Assembly: GCA_946627575.1 (NCBI GenBank)
Contig: CAMOVS010000079.1
Coordinates: 1-6,433, forward strand
From: an uncultured Lachnospiraceae bacterium
GTDB lineage: Bacteria; Bacillota; Clostridia; Lachnospirales; Lachnospiraceae
Direction of reading: 5' to 3'
Length of the DNA: 6,433 nucleotides
Every line of letters begins with the position of its first letter. Positions within the stretch are counted from its first letter, which is position 1. A program made the position numbers and the translations under genes. This document shows, in pieces, positions 1 to 5,874 of the stretch. The notes beneath the pieces were generated by a model, which saw only the letters and a list, made by a program, of their open reading frames with translations, did no database searches and was not told the origin of the DNA.

Positions 1-802
1 TGCAGGCCCAGATATAGCCTCCTTCAGACCGAATGACCCGGGCAACCGCATCATCGATCAGGGTATAGAAATACTCAATACCGGCCTGGTCGAAACGGTC
101 TTTGTATTCCTCATCAAAGATTTCCTGGAAAATGTCTTTGAAGGAATGGTCATATTGTTTGGATATGGTATCTTTTGTAGCAAACCAAAGGTCCTGACCG
201 GTCTCCAGGGCATAATTAAAGCAGGAACGGGCAAAGCTTTCGATGGAAGAATTAAGGTTATGCATGCCCTGAACGATACCGGGACCATCGAAATCATGAA
301 TCAGAGTCCTCTCTTCCCTTCCGTCCTCCGAGGTAAAGACGATCTCTGCCTTGCCGGCGCCCGGGATCTTCATCTCCGATGCCTTATAGACATCGCCATA
401 AGCATGACGGGCTATGGTGATAGGCTTCTTCCAGGTCCGGACCGTTGGCTCAATCCCTTTCACGGTAATAGGCGCCCGGAAAACCGTTCCGTCAAGGATG
501 GCACGGATGGTCCCATTGGGGCTCTTATACATTTCTTTCAGTCCGTATTCTTCCACCCGGGCGGCATTGGGAGTGATGGTAGCACATTTGACCGCTACGC
601 CGTACTTGCGGGTGGCATGGGCAGAATCGATCGTTACCTGGTCTCCGGTCTCATCCCGGTGTTTCAGGCCAAGGTCATAATACTCCGTCTTCAGATCGAT
701 AAAGGGAAGCAGCAGCTCATCCTTAATCATCTTCCACAGAATCCTTGTCATCTCATCTCCATCCATCTCAACGAGGGGGGTTGTCATCTTAATCCGGTCC
801 AT
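1..802 (-). CDS. icd: NADP-dependent isocitrate dehydrogenase, N-terminal 267 residues (cut by the left edge)
   Basis: Oxidatively decarboxylates isocitrate to 2-oxoglutarate with NADP+, in the cytosol, feeding glutamate synthesis. Read from ATG 802, the translation stays open to the window edge. It belongs to the eukaryote-like homodimeric IDH subfamily (human IDH1 type), not the E. coli Icd type. Visible landmarks are CATITP (residues 73-78), the substrate loop KSPNGTIR (93-100), R109, RHAYGD (132-137, with R132 matching the human IDH1 active-site arginine), a lysine at 210 in ATKDT, LIDD (248-251) and EGGYIWAC (260-267). About 135 C-terminal residues are expected beyond the edge. The start is supported by AGGAG seven nt upstream. 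Another ATG five nt earlier (807) is out of frame. The gene lies 119 nt after dtd. That gap has an imperfect hairpin (CAGTA/TACTG inside CACA/TGTG) but no T-tract and no convincing promoter, so read-through from the dap genes is possible. Family and subfamily follow from motif similarity recognised by eye. Confidence 0.95.
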   Translation of the reverse strand, partial: MDRIKMTTPLVEMDGDEMTRILWKMIKDELLLPFIDLKTEYYDLGLKHRDETGDQVTIDSAHATRKYGVAVKCATITPNAARVEEYGLKEMYKSPNGTIRAILDGTVFRAPITVKGIEPTVRTWKKPITIARHAYGDVYKASEMKIPGAGKAEIVFTSEDGREERTLIHDFDGPGIVQGMHNLNSSIESFARSCFNYALETGQDLWFATKDTISKQYDHSFKDIFQEIFDEEYKDRFDQAGIEYFYTLIDDAVARVIRSEGGYIWAC

Positions 803-921
803 CCCATTGCTCCTTTCCTGTATCAAATAACTGATTGCTATGAGTAATTATTTACGGAATCTTCCCACACCAGTATTAGCAAATCCTCTTACTGAATGGC
901 TGTGGAATTCTAACACTTGAA

Positions 922-1368
922 TTATAATTCTCTGCTGTCTAATACGATGGTAAAAGGTCCTTCATTCTGAATAGAGACCTTCATCACAGCGCCGAACACT
1001 CCGTGGGCTACTTTGCGGACTTCCGTTCGGCATGCTTTAATAAAGTCCTCGTACATGGCTTCCGCCTTGGCCGGGCTGCCGGCATGGAAGAAACTGGGTC
1101 TTCTCCCCTTTCTACAGTCGGCCAGCAGGGTGAACTGGGATATAACCAGCAATTCCCCGTCCACATCTTTTAAAGACAAGTTGGTCTTGCCGTTTTCATC
1201 ATCGAAGATCCTTAGGCCGATGATCTTTCTCACCAGCAGATCCAGGTCTTTTCTCTCATCATCCTCTGCCACGCCAAGGAGGATGACCAGCCCTTTGCCT
1301 ATCTCACCTTTGACCTGACCGTCCACGGAAACCGAGCCTTCCGAGACTCTCTGTATAACCGCCTTCAT
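922..1368 (-). CDS. dtd: D-aminoacyl-tRNA deacylase
   Basis: Hydrolyses D-amino acids (and glycine mischarged on tRNA-Ala) from tRNA, a chirality proofreading step in the cytosol. At 148 residues it has normal family length. It shows the N-terminal MKAVIQRV strand, the SQFTL motif (77-81), the GRRPSF segment (88-93) and the C-terminal GVFGAVMKV followed by NEGPFT (135-140). That last segment carries the Gly-cisPro pair (137-138), which excludes L-aminoacyl substrates. The usual form is NxGPVT, so Phe replacing Val is a small deviation. The ATG shares its A with the last base of the dapB TGA stop (TGATG arrangement). There is no strong Shine-Dalgarno in front, so translation probably depends on ribosomes finishing dapB. 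In many Firmicutes dtd neighbours hisS. Here both are in one cluster but separated by cobO-like, dapA and dapB. Confidence 0.96.
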   Translation of the reverse strand: MKAVIQRVSEGSVSVDGQVKGEIGKGLVILLGVAEDDERKDLDLLVRKIIGLRIFDDENGKTNLSLKDVDGELLVISQFTLLADCRKGRRPSFFHAGSPAKAEAMYEDFIKACRTEVRKVAHGVFGAVMKVSIQNEGPFTIVLDSREL

Positions 1369-2123
1369 CAGCCGATCACATCTTTCATACTGTACATGCC
1401 GGCTTCCTGACCTGCCAGGAATTTTGCAGCAGCGATGGCTCCCTTGCCGAAAATGGCTCTGGAGTAAGCTGTATGGTGTAATTCAACCACTTCATCGGTT
1501 CCCGCAAAGATCACATCATGCACACCTACGATAGATCCGCCCCGGACCGCAGAAATGCCGATCTCCTTCTCCGGCCTTCTCATCCTCCGGTCACTCCGGT
1601 TGTATACATAATCGTAGTCCTCTTCCAGGGCTTCTGTTATGGCATCCGCCAGAGCCAGAGCCGTTCCTGAAGGGGCATCCAGCTTCCTGCGATGATGTTT
1701 CTCGACGATCTCCATGTCAAAGCCGGACCTTGCCAGCACCCGGGCTGCTATTCCCACCAGCTTCAGAAGGGTGTTTACTCCCAGAGACATGTTGGCCGAC
1801 CGGAGAACCGCCGTCTGACGGCTGCACTCCTCAAGCCGGGCCAGCTGTTCCTCACTAAGGCCTGTGGTGCACTCCACCAGAGGAATCTTATGAGCTGCTG
1901 CATATTCTATAACCTGATCCACAGCAGCTGCTGCAGAAAAGTCCACGATCACGTCCACTTCCTGATCACAGGCGTCCAGACAATCATATACAGGATATCC
2001 TTCATTTCCCTTCTTTACCGCATCCACGCCGGCTGTAATTTTCACATCATCCATATCCAGTACAAGATCCGAAATAACCCGGCCCATCTGGCCATTACAT
2101 CCAAACATCAATACTTTTATCAT
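1368..2123 (-). CDS. dapB: 4-hydroxy-tetrahydrodipicolinate reductase
   Basis: Second committed step of diaminopimelate/lysine synthesis: NAD(P)H-dependent reduction of the DapA product to tetrahydrodipicolinate, in the cytosol. With the start at ATG 2123 it has 251 residues. The N-terminal Rossmann motif GCNGQMG is at 8-14, VDFS at 60-63 and CTTG at 85-88. The signature EKHHRRKLDAPSGTA (141-155) carries the catalytic His-His pair (143-144) and the substrate lysine K147, followed by SGTA. A TTG at 2141 is in frame, but it lies upstream of the GGAGG (2133-2137) that serves ATG 2123, so the six extra residues are rejected. A second ATG at 2128 is out of frame. The gene follows dapA after 78 nt that contain a hairpin, and its stop overlaps the dtd start by one base. 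Confidence 0.96.
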   Translation of the reverse strand: MIKVLMFGCNGQMGRVISDLVLDMDDVKITAGVDAVKKGNEGYPVYDCLDACDQEVDVIVDFSAAAAVDQVIEYAAAHKIPLVECTTGLSEEQLARLEECSRQTAVLRSANMSLGVNTLLKLVGIAARVLARSGFDMEIVEKHHRRKLDAPSGTALALADAITEALEEDYDYVYNRSDRRMRRPEKEIGISAVRGGSIVGVHDVIFAGTDEVVELHHTAYSRAIFGKGAIAAAKFLAGQEAGMYSMKDVIG

Positions 2124-2132
2124 AGCATCACA

Positions 2133-2137
2133 CCTCC
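2133..2137 (-). promoter_or_regulatory. Ribosome binding site deciding the dapB start
   Basis: On the minus strand GGAGG lies nine nt before ATG 2123. It falls inside the six codons that a TTG start at 2141 would add, so it favours the shorter protein, which begins MIKVLMFG directly before the Rossmann glycine motif. Confidence 0.8.
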
Positions 2138-2144
2138 GCAAAAG

Positions 2145-2172
2145 TCCCGCTTCCCCTAGAAGAGAAGCGGGA
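2145..2172 (-). terminator. Hairpin between dapA and dapB; possible weak terminator or attenuator
   Basis: A perfect 9-bp stem, TCCCGCTTC/GAAGCGGGA, with a 10-nt loop. On the minus strand it is followed by C, then only four T (CTTTTGC), and then the dapB Shine-Dalgarno eight nt past the stem. The short T-run makes it at best a leaky intrinsic terminator. It may equally be an mRNA-stabilising or processing structure that sets the dapA:dapB ratio. On the plus strand no T-run follows it. The hairpin is seen directly; the function is inference. Confidence 0.5.
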
Positions 2173-2201
2173 TCCCTGTCATATCATAAAACAATTATGT
2201 A

Positions 2202-3089
2202 CTAGTGAAGTATACCATTATCCATCATGGCTTTCCTGAGCCTCTCCGTATGCTCAGGCTCCATCTCGCAAAGGGGACGGCGCAGATAGGGTCCGCAGAA
2301 GCCCATCAGCTCAAGGGCCTTCTTAACCGGAATCGGATTCACCTCACAGAAAAGGGCATTGATCAGCTCCGTGTACTTAATCTGCATCTCCCTGGCCTTG
2401 TCTACGTTGCCGGCAAAGAACTCCGCGCAGATCTCGTGGGTCTCTTTGGGCGCAATGTTGGAGAGAACCGAAATCACACCGATTCCTCCGATGGAAAGAA
2501 GGGGTACGATGATATCATCGTTACCGGAGTAAAGGTCGATATCGCCCTGGGTCTCATACATAATCCTTGTAGCGAAGGACAGGTCTCCGGTTGCTTCCTT
2601 GACACCTACAATATTGTCCACATCTTTCACCAGAGCAGCGATCGTCGCCGCCTCCAGTTTACATCCGGTTCTGCTGGGAACATTGTAAAGAATCATAGGC
2701 AGATTGGTGTGACGGGCTATATAAGTGTAATGATCTATCAGGCCCTTCTGGGTTGCCTTATTATAATAGGGAGTCACAACCAGGGCTGCATCAGCTCCTG
2801 CCATCTCCGCCTGCTTGGTAAGATAAACAGCAGTTCTGGAATCATTGGACCCGGTTCCGGCCACAACGGGAATCCGTTTCTTTACGCGGTTCACACAATA
2901 ACGGATTGCTGCGATATGTTCCTCATGGTTCAGCGTAGAAGCTTCACCCGTCGTACCACAGACAATGATGGCATCCGTTTGATTCTCAATCTGGAAATCA
3001 ATCAGCTGACCAAACTTGTCATAGTCCACATTATAATTCTCATCAAAGGGTGTTGCGATTGCTACACCGGCGCCTTTAAATACTGCCAT
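2202..3089 (-). CDS. dapA: 4-hydroxy-tetrahydrodipicolinate synthase
   Basis: Condenses pyruvate with aspartate semialdehyde, the first committed step toward diaminopimelate and lysine, in the cytosol. It is a class I (Schiff-base) aldolase of the TIM-barrel DHDPS/NAL family, 295 residues, normal length. The conserved CGTTGEASTL segment has the Thr pair at 46-47, TPYYNK carries Y109, LYNVPSRTG carries Y135 and R140, and GVKEATGD carries the Schiff-base lysine K164. GGIGVISV is at 201-208. Y135, T47 and Y109 (from the neighbouring subunit) make the expected proton relay. The ATG at 3089 has AAGGA eight nt upstream. It sits 46 nt after the cobO-like gene and 78 nt before dapB. The adjacent dapB and the intact motifs favour DapA over the related N-acetylneuraminate lyase. 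The usual allosteric lysine feedback cannot be judged from motifs alone. Confidence 0.97.
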   Translation of the reverse strand: MAVFKGAGVAIATPFDENYNVDYDKFGQLIDFQIENQTDAIIVCGTTGEASTLNHEEHIAAIRYCVNRVKKRIPVVAGTGSNDSRTAVYLTKQAEMAGADAALVVTPYYNKATQKGLIDHYTYIARHTNLPMILYNVPSRTGCKLEAATIAALVKDVDNIVGVKEATGDLSFATRIMYETQGDIDLYSGNDDIIVPLLSIGGIGVISVLSNIAPKETHEICAEFFAGNVDKAREMQIKYTELINALFCEVNPIPVKKALELMGFCGPYLRRPLCEMEPEHTERLRKAMMDNGILH

Positions 3090-3135
3090 GGCTGTCTTCC
3101 TTTCTCTTGGATCTCACTCCTTTTTCCCGAAAGAA

Positions 3136-3642
3136 TCAGGTCAGGATAGGGAGCATATCCTCCTTTATACTGCTGATCTGGTAAATGCAATCTGCAAAAT
3201 CTGCGATCTCCTCCGGCAGGCTTTGCCCTGTCAGAAGGATCGACATCGTTTCCTTTTTCATGGACAGGAGATCAATAATCTCTCCGCTGGTCATGATACC
3301 GTAGTCTATCAGCCCAAGAATATCATCCAGAATCAGGACATCACACTGATTGGTGCTGATCACCTTCCTGGCATAGCCCAGGGCATTCTTAATATTAACC
3401 ATCTGCTCTTTCTGTTCTTGAGGGGTCAGGTCACAAAATTCTGTCATAGTCTTTTCGAACCGAAAGATCTTCAATTCGGGTTCCAGCTTTTTCAGCAATT
3501 CGAGTGTATCAGAGTGTTTCTTCTTAAGAAACTGCACCATGATAACCTGCTTGCCGGCTGCCGCCGCACGTATTCCCAGCCCCAGGGAAGCGGTTGTCTT
3601 CCCACGGCCGTTCCCGTAATAAACCTGTATACTTCCATCCAT
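3136..3642 (-). CDS. cobO: Short cob(I)yrinic acid a,c-diamide adenosyltransferase-like protein (CobA/CobO/BtuR family)
   Basis: The family transfers adenosyl from ATP to the cobalt of reduced corrinoids, making coenzyme B12. This protein has 168 residues. It opens with VYYGNGRGKTTASLGLGIR, whose P-loop GNGRGKTT is at 10-17, then VIMVQFLKK (33-41), a Walker B-like DVLILDD (101-107) and LLTGQSLPEEI (136-146). Two features are unusual: the usual TGR is TGQ, and the chain ends shortly after (IKEDMLPILT) without the family's C-terminal HP-F/Y...GIE tail. Reading the other frames past the stop does not restore that tail, so this looks like a genuinely short version rather than a frameshift. The ATG at 3642 has AAGG seven nt upstream and an in-frame TGA 15 nt before it, which fixes the start. 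The gap to hisS is 89 nt, AT-rich, with a TATGATAAT stretch but no good -35. P-loop family membership is secure; the exact substrate is less so. Confidence 0.8.
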   Translation of the reverse strand: MDGSIQVYYGNGRGKTTASLGLGIRAAAAGKQVIMVQFLKKKHSDTLELLKKLEPELKIFRFEKTMTEFCDLTPQEQKEQMVNIKNALGYARKVISTNQCDVLILDDILGLIDYGIMTSGEIIDLLSMKKETMSILLTGQSLPEEIADFADCIYQISSIKEDMLPILT

Positions 3643-3731
3643 ATTATGGCCTTCCCATCATTTCTTATTTCATAAAAATGAACTTTCACCGGATATTATC
3701 ATATCATAATCTACGGTAAAAATCCATACCT

Positions 3732-4976
3732 TTAATCTTCCCTTCCAAAGAAACGGACCTCTTCGTCCTGGTTCAAAACCAGAAAGCCGTCAAAGCCTTG
3801 TTGTTCCAGACGGTTCAGGAACTTGCCCGTCTTTTTCGGACGGATGAAAAGACCAACCTGATACTGATTTCTTAAAGCCTCGGCTCTGATCACAGCCTCT
3901 TCGATCTCTCCCTCGTCATAAAGCAGGGCGATCTTCTTGGCCCTGCCCGGTATGGCTTCTTCTCTCTCCTCGAGGATACTGAAGATTCTCTCAAAGCCTA
4001 TGGAAAAACCGACAGCCGGCACATCCTTTTTGACAAACTTGCCGATCAGGTTATCATAGCGGCCGCCGCCTGCGATGGAACTGTTGAATTCGGTAGATTC
4101 CACTTCAAAGACCGTGCCTGTATAATAACCCTGGCCCCGAACCAATGTCATGTCAAAGACCACCTCGTAGGTTCCTCCGGAGAGCCTGTTGGATGTCTCG
4201 ATAATAGAAAGCAGGGCATCGGCATACTCGGGATTCCTGACCATGGTCCGGATATAATCCAGACTGAAGGGGGCATGATCCAGAAATTCGATAAAGGAGG
4301 CAATCAGATCATGATCAAAGCTCTTATCCTCCAGCTCTTTGCGAACACCTTCCTTGCCTATCTTATCCAGTTTATCAAAGCTTATGCAGACCGTATCAAG
4401 GTCTTTCTCCTCGAAGCCGATGGCTGTAAGAACCTCCCTCAGGATACGGCGGTCATTGATCTTTACCCGGAAGGACTTGATGCCTATGGCCAGGAGGGCC
4501 TTAGCCGTAGTATGAATCAGCTCGATCTCACAGGAAGGAGAATCCGATCCAAGTATGTCAATGTCACATTGCATAAACTCGCGCAGCCTTCCCTTCTGGG
4601 GGCGTTCCGCCCGATAAACCCTATCCATCTGGATCACCTTGAAGGGGTTAGGAAGGCTGGCCTGGTTGTGAGCATAATAGCGGCACAGGGGCAGGGTCAG
4701 ATCATAGCGGAGCCCCATATCGGCAAGTCGGTCGGGATCACCGGAAGATATGGCATGGGAAAGCTTTTCTCCCCGCTTCATGATCTTAAAGATCAGATTC
4801 AGGTTGTCACCGCCGTCACTCTTGTCGAGATTCTCAATATCTTCAATCACCGGTGTCGTGATTCTTGAAAAGCCGCTTCTTTCATATACAGAACAAATCT
4901 TTCTCTGCAGATAATCCCGAAGCTCTGCCTGCCGGGGCAGGTAGTCATTGGTGCCTTTGACTGGCTGTATTTTCAT
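3732..4976 (-). CDS. hisS: Histidyl-tRNA synthetase, eukaryote-like-motif subtype
   Basis: Class II aminoacyl-tRNA synthetase charging tRNA-His, 414 residues, cytosolic dimer. The N-terminus MKIQPVKGTNDYLP is typical. The catalytic domain shows the motif 1 region (about 39-60), LRYDLTLPLCRY (89-100), motif 2 with DRVYRAERPQKGR and LREFMQCDID (118-140), the histidine-specific segment TLVRGQGYYTGTVFE (277-291) and motif 3 with GGGRYDNLIG and PAVGFSIGFER (303-330). A C-terminal HGTP anticodon-binding domain (about 346-414) ends rather early. REFxQCDxD instead of the common bacterial RQFHQ, and RGQGYY instead of RGLDYY, mark it as a non-classical subtype. All class II motifs are present, so it is probably active rather than a HisZ paralogue. 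ATG 4976 has AAGGAG eight nt upstream, inside the end of the SSB-like gene, with a 32-nt overlap that suggests coupled translation. Confidence 0.95.
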   Translation of the reverse strand: MKIQPVKGTNDYLPRQAELRDYLQRKICSVYERSGFSRITTPVIEDIENLDKSDGGDNLNLIFKIMKRGEKLSHAISSGDPDRLADMGLRYDLTLPLCRYYAHNQASLPNPFKVIQMDRVYRAERPQKGRLREFMQCDIDILGSDSPSCEIELIHTTAKALLAIGIKSFRVKINDRRILREVLTAIGFEEKDLDTVCISFDKLDKIGKEGVRKELEDKSFDHDLIASFIEFLDHAPFSLDYIRTMVRNPEYADALLSIIETSNRLSGGTYEVVFDMTLVRGQGYYTGTVFEVESTEFNSSIAGGGRYDNLIGKFVKKDVPAVGFSIGFERIFSILEEREEAIPGRAKKIALLYDEGEIEEAVIRAEALRNQYQVGLFIRPKKTGKFLNRLEQQGFDGFLVLNQDEEVRFFGRED

Positions 4977-5643
4977 AATAATTGCTCCTTCCCTCTGCCA
5001 CCTTTCCTATATGGAACCTGGCAGGATCCATCTCTTCCAAACTATTGACAGAGATTTCAAAGGCTTCGCGGGGCTCAAAGCTTTTATCCGCAACCTTTTT
5101 GTAGTAAATCCGGCTCTGCATCCGTCCCCATATACGCACATGAGAACCCACTCCCAGCCTGCTGGCGAACCTCGCTTCCCTCCCCCAGCAGATGCAGGGG
5201 ATATAATCCGTCTTCTTAAACTCCCGGTTGACAGCCAGGATCAGTTCACAGATCTCCTTGCCTCTGGGGGTTATGCGAAAGATAGGTTCCTTGCACAGGT
5301 AGCCATCCAGATAGATCATGTTGGACTCAGTCAGGTCATCCTCAGAAAAAGCGTAGGCTTTTACCGAAAGATAGAGGAGAAGACAACTATGGCCATTAAT
5401 CCATCGGTTAAAAGACCGGAACTGGCCGCTGGCACTGATCTGCTGCCCCACATAAGACTGGCTGATATCAATCATATCTTCGGGAAAAAGAAGGGGAACC
5501 ACGTCTGAAGCCCGGCTCAGACGGTTGGAGCGGACCCGGAGGGAATAATAATCCACCCCGTAGGCCTTGTGGCTGAATTCTAATTCTGATTCTATCTTTC
5601 CTGAAATCTCTGCATAATTATTCTTAATATGTTCGTATAACAA
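4945..5643 (-). CDS. Tandem OB-fold, single-stranded DNA-binding protein-like
   Basis: 232 residues from TTG 5643. The C-terminal half (about 108-205) reads like an SSB/OB domain: NMIYLDGYLCKEPIFRITP, then ELILAVNREF (133-142), YIPCICWGREARFA (147-160) and GSHVRIWGRMQSR (166-178). The N-terminal half (about 9-100) repeats this pattern in weaker form (ISGKIESELEFSHKAYG, then GQQISASGQFRSF), so two OB folds in tandem are inferred. There is no acidic DDIPF-like SSB tail; the end is polar (NTASQRHQ), so it is unlikely to be the main replication SSB. Clostridial relatives carry the label single-stranded DNA-binding protein, but their role is not known to me. Start choice: GGAGG lies seven nt before TTG 5643, and a strong promoter at 5713-5741 lies downstream of the only other long start, ATG 5763, which has no good ribosome site. 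Its 3' end overlaps hisS by 32 nt, and it is the first gene of the leftward cluster. Confidence 0.8.
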   Translation of the reverse strand: MLYEHIKNNYAEISGKIESELEFSHKAYGVDYYSLRVRSNRLSRASDVVPLLFPEDMIDISQSYVGQQISASGQFRSFNRWINGHSCLLLYLSVKAYAFSEDDLTESNMIYLDGYLCKEPIFRITPRGKEICELILAVNREFKKTDYIPCICWGREARFASRLGVGSHVRIWGRMQSRIYYKKVADKSFEPREAFEISVNSLEEMDPARFHIGKVAEGRSNYYENTASQRHQ

Positions 5644-5650
5644 TGTATAT

Positions 5651-5655
5651 CCTCC
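5651..5655 (-). promoter_or_regulatory. Ribosome binding site deciding the TTG start of the SSB-like gene
   Basis: Minus-strand GGAGG, seven nt before TTG 5643, is the best Shine-Dalgarno of this cluster. It supports a TTG start in place of the in-frame ATG 40 codons upstream. Its first two bases are also the last two bases of a leader hairpin (5654-5694). Confidence 0.8.
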
Positions 5656-5694
5656 TGCATGATCTTTCCGAAAGCGGATAAGGAAAGCTGCAGG
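5654..5694 (-). promoter_or_regulatory. Leader hairpin touching the Shine-Dalgarno of the SSB-like gene
   Basis: In the predicted leader (transcription start near 5706) CCTGCA pairs with TGCAGG and, inside it, CTTTCC pairs with GGAAAG. The linkers are one nt on one side and four on the other, closed by a 12-nt loop. The 3' strand of the outer stem runs into the GGAGG, so folding could hinder ribosome entry for the whole coupled SSB-like/hisS unit. No T-box sequence or intrinsic terminator is visible. The pairing is seen; regulation is inference. Confidence 0.45.
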
Positions 5695-5712
5695 CAGGGT
5701 AAAACAAGCTTT

Positions 5713-5741
5713 AGTATAATAATTCCCCGGTGAAAAGTCAA
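5713..5741 (-). promoter_or_regulatory. Sigma-A-type promoter of the SSB-like/hisS/dap cluster
   Basis: Minus strand: -35 TTGACT (5736-5741) and -10 TATACT (5713-5718), each five of six to consensus, with a 17-nt spacer. Transcription would start near 5706, giving a leader of about 60 nt before TTG 5643. No other promoter this good was seen in the leftward cluster, so it probably drives most of it. Confidence 0.85.
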
Positions 5742-5801
5742 CAGCATTACACACCTCGGCCATGTTTGCCCTGTCACATAATCCCTATAAAGAACCCTTT
5801 T

Positions 5802-5819
5802 GAATTCCGCGAATTCCGC
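5802..5819. repeat. Tandem duplication of a 9-mer, GAATTCCGC twice
   Basis: Two perfect adjacent copies of GAATTCCGC. The second copy also forms the left arm of a small hairpin, TTCCG (5814-5818) with CGGAA (5823-5827). It lies about 60 bp upstream of the leftward promoter and about 20 bp upstream of the rightward promoter candidate, where a regulator might bind. No function is established. Confidence 0.6.
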
Positions 5820-5836
5820 ATCCGGAAGAAAACTTC

Positions 5837-5865
5837 TTGTGTGATGATTCTATTTATGCTATCTT
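5837..5865 (+). promoter_or_regulatory. Weak rightward promoter candidate in front of the structured element and typA
   Basis: -35 TTGTGT (5837-5842, three of six), 17-nt spacer, -10 TATCTT (5860-5865, four of six). A start seven nt after the -10 would fall at about 5872, just before the closing stem of the element at 5875. That placement is what makes it worth noting; the sequence match alone is weak. Confidence 0.35.
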
Positions 5866-5874
5866 AAGTATTTG

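Noticed and set aside
146..847. Plus-strand open frame of 233 codons
   Set aside because: It lies antisense to icd, whose translation matches isocitrate dehydrogenase throughout. The plus-strand product has no recognisable domain.
803..921. Terminator after dtd
   Set aside because: An imperfect hairpin (CACA/TGTG and CAGTA/TACTG) is present but no T-run follows it on the minus strand.
2205..3149. Plus-strand open frame of 314 codons
   Set aside because: It is the antisense shadow of dapA, with no family resemblance and no convincing ribosome site.
3136..3180. Frameshift truncating the adenosyltransferase-like protein
   Set aside because: Neither alternative frame after the P-loop protein restores the family's usual C-terminal tail, so the short end seems genuine.
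3088..3675. Plus-strand open frame of 195 codons
   Set aside because: Antisense to the adenosyltransferase-like gene, whose P-loop protein is clearly the real product.
3643..3731. Internal promoter between hisS and the adenosyltransferase-like gene (TATGATAAT stretch)
   Set aside because: A -10-like sequence exists, but no acceptable -35 lies 16-18 nt upstream. The AT-rich spacer also forms small hairpins that could explain it.
4275..4868. Plus-strand open frame of 197 codons
   Set aside because: It is embedded antisense within hisS and has no domain signal.
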